Positions 55,479 through 62,000 of a stretch of 62,000 nt of DNA are shown piece after piece. The stretch lies in NCBI GenBank assembly GCA_905221605.1, contig CAJNDS010002640.1, positions 108,654 through 170,653 of the forward strand. The letters run 5' to 3'. The stretch's first letter is position 1, and every line of letters begins with the position of its first letter. The notes below the pieces were generated by a model that was given only the letters and a program-made list of their open reading frames with translations, had not been told where the DNA came from and did no database searches. This stretch comes from Symbiodinium natans (taxonomy: Eukaryota > Sar > Dinophyceae > Suessiales > Symbiodiniaceae). A program made the position numbers and the translations under genes.

Positions 55479-57043
55479 ATGGTGAAGAAGAAAAAAGCCT
55501 ACGACGGAAGGACTGGATGCTTGTTCGTTTTGTTCGTTTTGTTATGTTTTGTCATGTCTTGTTTGCTGTCTGCTTGTGCTCTTGTCCGTCACTTTGGAGC
55601 TGAAGGCCTGCTTGGCTCAAGAACTGCGAGTCAGGAGCGATGATGAGGATTTTCAAATCGGGGACGAAGTGGAGATCCACGGGTTGCAAGGTGCCACGTC
55701 AGTCCAGTATCCAAGCGCTAAATGCTAAACACCCAAACCCAAAATTAGCAACACCGAATCACTTAACTTACAACCCTAACACAAGCATCTTGGTACTGGC
55801 CCTAAACCCTTTTTGAGTCTCCTCTTCTCCCTGGCGGAGCCGCCTCACAGGTGCCAAAGAATTGAACGGCCGAACGGGGCGCATTGTCGCCTTTGTTGAG
55901 GAAACCCAGCGGTTGGCGCCTCGGGTCCGGACCGTGATGCCCTGAGACGGGGTGGTGGAGGTACTGACATTTTTCGGTTCCCCTACTGCAGCCAAACAAA
56001 TTAATTCATTCTCTACAATGGATCCGCTTCTGGTCCTCGGTGCTGTAAGACAGCAGGGACTACAACCATGCGCGACCAATTCCCGCACACCACCTCGTGC
56101 TGTCGCAGGTCGGGTTAGGGTACACATCGTAATTAGTCTGAACTGCTCCTGATCCTGCAGTCAGCCAGCAGCTGAGCGAGTCAACTCTGGCGTTCCGAGG
56201 TTTGGGGTGAAACTGGACGGTGAGTTGGAAAACAAGGCAGCTCGATTCCCAGCCTGGCAGGATGTGGAGCTTGGACTCTACCATGCATCAGCCCCTCGTA
56301 AAGTCTTTTCTTTGGAGTTTGGATGAGTTTTCAACCCACTCCTTACACGAACAGCTCATGAGAACACCGTCTCGTGGCTTGAGGCATCGTGAAACATCGT
56401 GTGCTCTACACCTGAGCAGTTGGTGTTGATGGTTACGACGCGCTTGGGCGCATTCTTTTACTTAATGAGCGAATCTGTGTGGGCTCTGTATCTCGTTTTT
56501 AACTTAGGCCTTCCGCAGCCCAGATCCAAGCCACTTGAGGAAGACAACATGGAACTTGCAAAAGCGCCATCACACACCTCAGTCTCGAGTTTCGATCCTG
56601 AAGACCACAAAATTGGCAGCTCCTAACAACGGAGTGCGTTTTTCGGTCTTCTTCTGTTAGCTACTCCCTCGAGCTCATGGAGCCTGTTTCTCGGACTCAC
56701 CGGGCACAGTTCAAACGAGATCAGATGCACGTCGGGGAGACCTGGCCATGGACGGCTCAGAAATTTGTCGCATTGTAAAGCCAGGGAGAAGCAAACTTGT
56801 TTCATCGGCACTTCATGCATGCAGCTGCATCAGGTCGCGACCACTTGCACATTGAATGAAACAAGAAGGTGCCAGAAGCTGCCGAATCTGAGGTGCGTCC
56901 TGCGAACCTCCGCCGTCTTGACGAGGCTGGGCAGGGCAAGCCGTGCTTTCCCTTCAAATATGTGCAAATCCTTGGGGGCAGAACACCACCAGGATTGAAA
57001 CAGCCCAAAGCTTTCGGTGGCGCCCTAGGACAATGGTTCTGAG
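55479..57043 (+). CDS. Protein with a small SH3/KOW-like beta-barrel domain
   Basis: The ATG at 55479 starts MVKKKKAYDGRTG. Later segments: 55600-55690 (ELRVRSDDEDFQIGDEVEIH, then GLQG), 55855-55950 (AKELNGRTGRIVAFVEETQR), 55996-56110 (weak), 56160-56323 (RFGVKLDGELENKAARFPAW, then QDVELGLYHASAPRK), 56470-56626 (EDNMELAKAPSHTSVSS, stop) and 56869-57043 (VPEAAESEVRPANLRRLDEA, then FKYVQILGGRTPPG, stop). G-D-x-V-x-I-x-G-L, L-N-G-x-x-G-x-I-V, then G-V-K-L-D is the strand order of a short beta-barrel common in algal and dinoflagellate proteins, and VRPANL resembles its usual last strand. The join at 55690/55855 is in frame, and GTGCCA occurs at both ends of that intron, so the exact cut is ambiguous. 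Function unknown. Confidence 0.55.
55725..55808 (-). repeat. Degenerate C-rich telomere-like tract
   Basis: ACACCCAAACCCAAAATT, ACCCTAACAC and CCCTAAACCC variants lie in the intron between the two halves of the SH3-like domain. Confidence 0.55.
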
Positions 57044-57266
57044 CGGGCGATGCTGGAAGCGCAGCTGGCACAGGCCGGCAGAGCCCAGATGTGGGCTGGT
57101 TTTCGTGCATTGTTTTTGCATGCATCACAGGATGAACTCTGGCCTAAGCCGCTGAGCCTTTGTCCTGTTTGGGTCCAGGTAATAGTATGGCCCTTTACAT
57201 ACATCGTGAGACTTGGCCAGTTGTAACTATCTTTCGTTCCCCACCCTGGCTCACTGGTGCTGCGTA

Positions 57267-58640
57267 GGGGGGCCGGGGGTGGTTCAGAAGCAAAGTTCCA
57301 GGTGGTAGAGCAGATCAAGGCCGCGGAGGAGTGCGGCGAGGCGCCGATCTGGGAGGTTTGTGTGGCTATGGAAGTGATGACGCCTTCATCCCCCAATCGA
57401 CCGAAATCCGCGAAGTCTGGAAGTCTGAATCTGTGTTGATTCACGCCAAGCCTCAAGTTTTTAGAGTGTTATGCATGGCAGAAGAGGATAAAAGCCTGTA
57501 CCAGCGGATGCTTGCGCAGAGCTGAGCTTTTGGGGCTCTGGGCTCTGTGCCATTAGCCTCAGGCTCTGTAGATTTGTGAGCTTTTTGTGGGTGCTCACGG
57601 CTTGCAAGTGGTTTAGCGGTTTAGCGGGATTGTGCTGGGAAGCTGTGTGGTCACTTCTACTGTCTACTGTCTGAGGCTGAGCTTATCCGGAAGCTCAAAG
57701 ACATTGACGAGATGAATGAGGACCGACACCTTTGCTTTGGGAGGTTCTTGAGATGGGCCCCGCACTGTAGCCAGTCTGACACCGGAGGCGCGCGCAAAGC
57801 AGCGGGCCGCAGCGGCGGCCAGTCAGTGCCCAAGGTTCCTTCGTGGGATTCTGGTGCCTTCCCCTCGCCCTGCCGATTCGGGCGTTGCCCGCCCATTCTC
57901 GCAGGGTTCCGATGGACTCGCAATGTGTGTGTTCAAGAGAATTCACCCCATTCTCCAGTCCTTTTCCTTTGTGTCTGCTGCCCTTGACCATTTTCTTGAT
58001 GTTACCAAGATGCTGCAGCCGCAGCGGCAGAGAAGGCGGCAGAGAAGGCGGCAGAGAGGGCAAGGAAAGCCCAAGAGGAGAGGCCGGTGCTCGGCCCGAA
58101 GCCTCCAGGCACCCGGAGAAGTTCTCTCGTCGCTGTGGGTGTTTGAGGGTAGGGTTTGTGCTGCTGGCCCTCGAGAAACATATAGGGTTCTGTGCTGTTC
58201 AAGTGAAGATGAAGACGCCAAGAGCCTGCCCATCGCAGGTTTGCAGGGCTTTGCAGGGCTTTGCTTGTGAAGGTCAGGGGTTGTGCATGTGCGAGGTGCC
58301 TCCAAGGCGCCGGAGGGCCTCAGACCGCCGCCCCTGCCGCGGGACCGCGTCGTTGGCTCGCGGGGAGGGCCGGAGGGCCATTTCAAGACCACCTTGCGCC
58401 TTGTCATGCGCTGCCCAAAACCTGCTGGTTCCGCGTGCAAGAGACATCTAGTTACTCGGAATCTGCCCCATACATGGGTTTCGTGCAGCAGGAACAGCAT
58501 CACCCGCTGCCGCCGAAGCAGCCGAGGCGGTGCGTTGAACGTGGAACGGGAACAGAGGCTACATAAGCTAGAGGGACATGATGCGCAAGCAGTGATCCGC
58601 CCAGGGAGAAGGTGGCCAGCGAGGCGAAGGTACTGGCCTG
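57267..58640 (+). CDS. Multi-exon protein with Ala/Glu/Lys coiled-coil
   Basis: Segments: 57267-57354 (KFQVVEQIKAAEECGEAPIW), 57375-57525 (GSDDAFIPQSTEIREVWKSE, then FRVLCMAEEDKSLYQRMLAQ, stop), 57675-57770 (AELIRKLKDIDEMNEDRHLC), 58008-58140 (AAAAEKAAEKAAERARKAQE, a strong coiled-coil) and 58600-58632 (EKVASEAK, then a GTACTG donor). The stop at 57525 may end one gene and 57675 begin another. The repeated Ala-Glu-Lys helix suggests a structural or scaffold role. No domain name can be given. Confidence 0.45.
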
Positions 58641-61320
58641 AGCCCAGTAAAGTGGGACAGTTTGCTGTGATTCGGTCTTAATTATGGCCTAGGGCTGAGG
58701 ATCAGGATCAGCTTCCCGGAGCTGAGCTCTCCTAAGTTTGCTTTGACATTTTCAAGGTCAAACAAAGAATGACCCCACCAACTCCCTGAACCTAAGCGCA
58801 GAACCCCAAAACCGAGAACGGAAAGCTCAAACCATCCCAGATTATGAGGACATCTTGCTTGTGCAAACTGCTGCCACGCATCCTGTGACCACCTTCTCCA
58901 GGCCCTGAACCCAAGTGTTCGGACAGGACGGAAAGCCAAGTGACCCTAAAGCTCAGCATAGTGGTCACTACTGTTAGACAAAACCCTTCAAACATCCTGA
59001 AACCCACTGCACAGATCGAGCCGCGGCCGCCCATCGCCCCTCGCCCGGGACCGCCACCAGTGCTGCCACAGAGGCGGTGCTCAAACCTTGCTTTACTTTT
59101 TCCTCTTCATCTTGCAGCTTTTAAGCAGTTCGAGGAGGGGTAGATGTGGAAGCGCGAAGAGCGCCGGTGATCTATTACTCAGCAGGCAGACTCGGTCTCA
59201 GGAAAGCCTGCATCAGGCCTGTCGCGCAGTTGCTGCCGGCCAAAGCGAGCAAGCCCATGTGCACACCACCTGTGTTGCAAAGGCTTTCCACAGGCTACCT
59301 TTTCGGGAAATTGCTTATCGTGGCCATGCCAGGTACACAGATGAGCATGAGTATCCTGACCCGACCAGGGCATATCAAGCCGGAAGGTCGGGGAGTTGCG
59401 GGGGTTGCAGGAGTTGGGCTGCAACTCACCACATGTCCGCTGCACTCGGCTGCATTGCAAGTGAAAAGATTAGTGTACGTGCAGCTGAGCCCATGGCAGG
59501 GTCTTCGCGGGTTCAATCCTTTGTGGCCTTATAGCTTCACAGGCCAGAGTGTCCGACACGAGTCCGTTCTGGGGCCATCGGGATCCGACAATTTTGTTGT
59601 TGGCCTGGAATGCGCAGCGGATCTGTCATTCTCTTGCCTTGAATTTTGGTGATCTTGCGCCTGCCATGTGGCCCTGAAGAGGCTGACTTGTTTCCTGCAA
59701 CCTGGTTTGTGTGGACGTTCCTCTTGGCCGCTGGCCCAGTTTCGCAAGGCCGTTTCAACATCTTGTGTGCCCCAGCCCTTTAGAGCCCCCTCAAGTCGCT
59801 GAGCCCAGGTTCACCTCGTTGGGGTGGCCTTCCTCACTGACTACGCCGGCCAAAGCGGGCTCCTGGCACTTTGCGCAACCTTTGGGTGGGGGGCCCTGTG
59901 TAATCCTGTGAACCATGGGGTATACAAGAAAGAGTTTTCAGGGGGGCGGGTTTAGGGGTGGTTGAGCAGAATGCTTCGTTTGGCACCCAGGCTCCATGCT
60001 GGCTTTGCGCTCAGCGAGTTTGCCCTCTGGACCCGGGGAAGAGAATCGACAAAAGTGCCTTTTGCTGTGCCTGCGCAAGCACTGTGGTTGGGTGGTTTTC
60101 AGGAACATTGAACAACCCTCCCAAATGAACATGCCCAGACTTGGCGTGGCTATGGAGTAGGAGGTATGTTGCATGAATGAAGTGCCCAAAGGTTCAAGGG
60201 TTTCGTATTTAGGACGTAGTTTCACGTTAAGCAGTTTATTCCCATGCCAGTGAGACTGAACAAAACCTTGCTCATTTCGCGATGCCCTCTAGAGTCGCCA
60301 TAATCCATAATCTTAGTTGTGTGATTGTATGTAAAGGCGTGTCCAAGGCCCCTGTTCAAAATCAACGTGAGGCCTTGAACCATGTTGCGGTGGGGGGGGG
60401 GGGCACCGCGTGGCTATCCACGTCAGTCTTACTATCCAAAAGTACCACTGTACTGCTCAGCGCGAGTTGGCCTGACCTTCGAAGTTATTGCAGGATGCTG
60501 GACCAGGACGGTTCTGACTCTGTCGGTCCCTGGTCTATCTTGGTTTTCTTTTGTTGCCTCTTGGCGGAAACATAAGATGTGGCTGTTGTTCTACACAGGG
60601 CAGACCTGGCAATAAGAGTGCGAGCCCTGAGCAAGCCTTGTCCTGCCTGGTCCCTTCCGACCCCAGCATCTGAGGTATATTGTACTTTCACGCGCTGCGC
60701 CCAAATTCTGATTCTTCTGCCATGTTCTGCCATTTGCATCTCAGTTCCAATGCCATTCTGGCGGGAGCGGCCGTGCCCGATCACTTGCGTGTTGTGCCCC
60801 TGCTGAGTCCTTCTGGATGGAATCCACGGTGCTGCCACCAGATTACATCACTAGCAGCCTTGCAGCACTAGCATGTGTGTTGGATGTGCAGCAGAGGTGG
60901 TCAACTTGATCGAGTCGGTTGTTTCACTTACCCTAAATGTGCTCAGGCATTTCGCTGTTTTTCCCCATGTTTCCCGCGTGTGGCACTTATGGCCTTGGAT
61001 GTCACACGGCATGAGGGCCGAGAGTTGGGCAGAAGTCTTGTACATCCATATCGGCTGGTGCACCCCAATGCTGGAGAGTGTCTGTTGCTCCCAGGTTTAA
61101 CGCGGCCGTTGCATGTAGTTGCCTTGAGCTCTTCCTTGAATGGAGGCTCCTTGCTTGCAGGGGGTCATGTAGGCGTAGGCTGCGCTTGTTTGCCAATGCT
61201 GACAGATGGTTCCCAGACTACAAGCTCTGGCCGTCTCTCGCTGTGCTTGGAGCTGCTTGACTATGTTTACAAGCTACAAGGATGGCGCATGGGAAAAGTT
61301 GATGGTCATGCCTGAAGTGG
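58641..61320 (+). CDS. Exon cluster with proline-rich segment, unknown
   Basis: Segments: 59013-59080 (IEPRPPIAPRPGPPPVLPQR, proline-rich and SH3-ligand-like), 59110-59140 (AAFKQFEEG), 59290-59395 (YRGHARYTDEHEYPDPTRAY), 60808-60912 (SFWMESTVLPPDYITSSLAA) and 60967-61315 (ALDVTRHEGRELGRSLVHPY, then CLLLPGLTRPLHVVALSSSL, then LCLELLDYVYKLQGWRMGKV, stop). It could continue the coiled-coil gene. 59640-60370 shows nothing convincing, apart from a G-run at 60391-60402. Gene boundaries are not resolved. Confidence 0.35.
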
Positions 61321-61439
61321 AGAGGATAGTATGTTGCAAAGGTGGGGTTCAAGGTTCATCAAGGTTCCAAGTCTTGTATTTGGACTGTAGACTGGGGTTC
61401 GGTAGCTGCACGGGTATTGGAACCTTACGACAGTGTGTC

Positions 61440-61497
61440 TCTGTCTGTCTGTCTGTGTGTGTGTGTGTGTGTGTGTGAGTGTGTGTGTGTGTGTCTT
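61440..61497 (+). repeat. CTGT/GT microsatellite
   Basis: TCTGTCTGTCTGT passes into about 19 GT units with one GA interruption. Confidence 0.95.
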
Positions 61498-61529
61498 TGT
61501 TCTCACCGGAACAGAGCCTCTTTAGTACA

Positions 61530-61675
61530 AACGTGTGCAGCAACATCTTTGTAACTGCAATATGTTGGTTGAATGTGGCGTCATGTCCAGAGTGTCGCTT
61601 ATTGAAGGCCCTACAGAAGATCTTACCCAAACTTGGCGTCGGAAATCAGAGCCTTGAACTGGTCATCAGGTAGCG
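61530..61675 (+). CDS. Short exon candidate with hydrophobic and Cys residues
   Basis: SNIFVTAICWLNVASCPECR then LLKALQKILPKLGVGNQSLE reads well and ends at a stop at 61673, between two GT repeats. It could be an internal exon of a gene that runs off the window. Confidence 0.3.
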
Positions 61676-61767
61676 ATGTGTGCTGCCGGCCAGGCCTGAT
61701 ACTTTCCCGCACGTCCCATCGAGTGTGGTTGACATGGGCACTGATGTCCCTGCAGCACTATAGAGAG

Positions 61768-61790
61768 AGAGTGTGTGTGTGTGTGTGTGT
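61768..61790 (+). repeat. GA/GT dinucleotide repeat
   Basis: GAGAGAGA followed by about 10 GT units. From here to the end of the window no gene is supported. Confidence 0.9.
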
Positions 61791-62000
61791 CGTGCTTGCA
61801 CGGGTGCAAACCCGGAGGGTCATTTGAGTTATTTGCAGGGGCCCGCCCCACCCGCTGTTAGGGGGTGGCCAACGCAGAGCCTGACAGTCCGGTGATGTCA
61901 ACGTAACTACAAACACGAGCGTGCCTGGGCTTGACGTTGCAGAGCGATTTTTACATGTTCAGGGAGACTTCGAAAAGTGTGAGATGAGTGTGCATGTGGG

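Noticed and set aside
60493-60560. An EF-hand at MLDQDGSDSVGPW
   Set aside because: Only half the loop pattern is present, no helix precedes it in frame, and the following residues are hydrophobic.

Overview
The window looks like nuclear DNA of a dinoflagellate, most plausibly a Suessiales/Symbiodiniaceae-type genome. That assignment is an inference from architecture. Every gene I can support lies on the + strand. Genes are cut into many short exons by introns of tens to hundreds of bases. Several introns need GC or GA donors to keep the reading frame. Telomere-like TTTAGGG/CCCTAAA arrays lie inside introns in both orientations, and trinucleotide and dinucleotide microsatellites are common. 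I saw no rRNA, tRNA, CRISPR array, intact transposase or reverse transcriptase. Exon calls come from codon-level reading of frames plus AG acceptors. Exact boundaries and first exons are uncertain except where stated.

Layout: 1-640 is an AT-rich, pyrimidine-rich island unlike the rest. 783-1722 holds telomere-like G-rich sequence, a GTAGTT repeat and about 117 CAG units. 2123-3382 is an intronless gene with a ubiquitin-like N-terminus and about seven ankyrin repeats. 3396-6867 is a multi-exon Cys-rich gene of unknown function. 7083-15870 is a long gene of canonical and degenerate EF-hands; an exon cluster at 16139-17458 may be its end. 18002-23653 encodes a secreted, single-pass membrane protein with several PAN/Apple-like modules. 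24117-25669 encodes a protein with a Tyr/Gln/Ser-rich tail. 26190-33786 holds exon clusters of three or more unknown proteins.

35485-42184 is the best-resolved spliced gene, an ABC transporter of the ABCG type with all nucleotide-binding motifs followed by the transmembrane domain; 34413-35279 may be its N-terminus. 42409-43661 is an unknown gene. 43909-44405 is a poly-G tract followed by 106-bp repeats. 44688-48593 is a probable multi-pass membrane protein, with another membrane exon at 50226-50440. 50902-52189 carries a ShKT-like cysteine module. 52408-55204 holds two acidic or Ser-rich unknown proteins. 55479-57043 encodes a small SH3/KOW-like beta-barrel domain (GDEVEIHGL, then LNGRTGRIV). 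57267-61675 holds coiled-coil, proline-rich and unknown exons.

The genes do not form one pathway. Their common theme is calcium sensing (EF-hand), cell surface and secretion (PAN, ShKT, ABCG, multi-pass protein) and protein-protein contact (ankyrin), all within one unidirectional gene array. The most unusual features are the telomere-like arrays inside introns (including facing, inverted pairs), the mix of GT, GC and GA splice donors recoverable from the ABCG gene, the poly-G/106-bp repeat block, and the tandem PAN protein.
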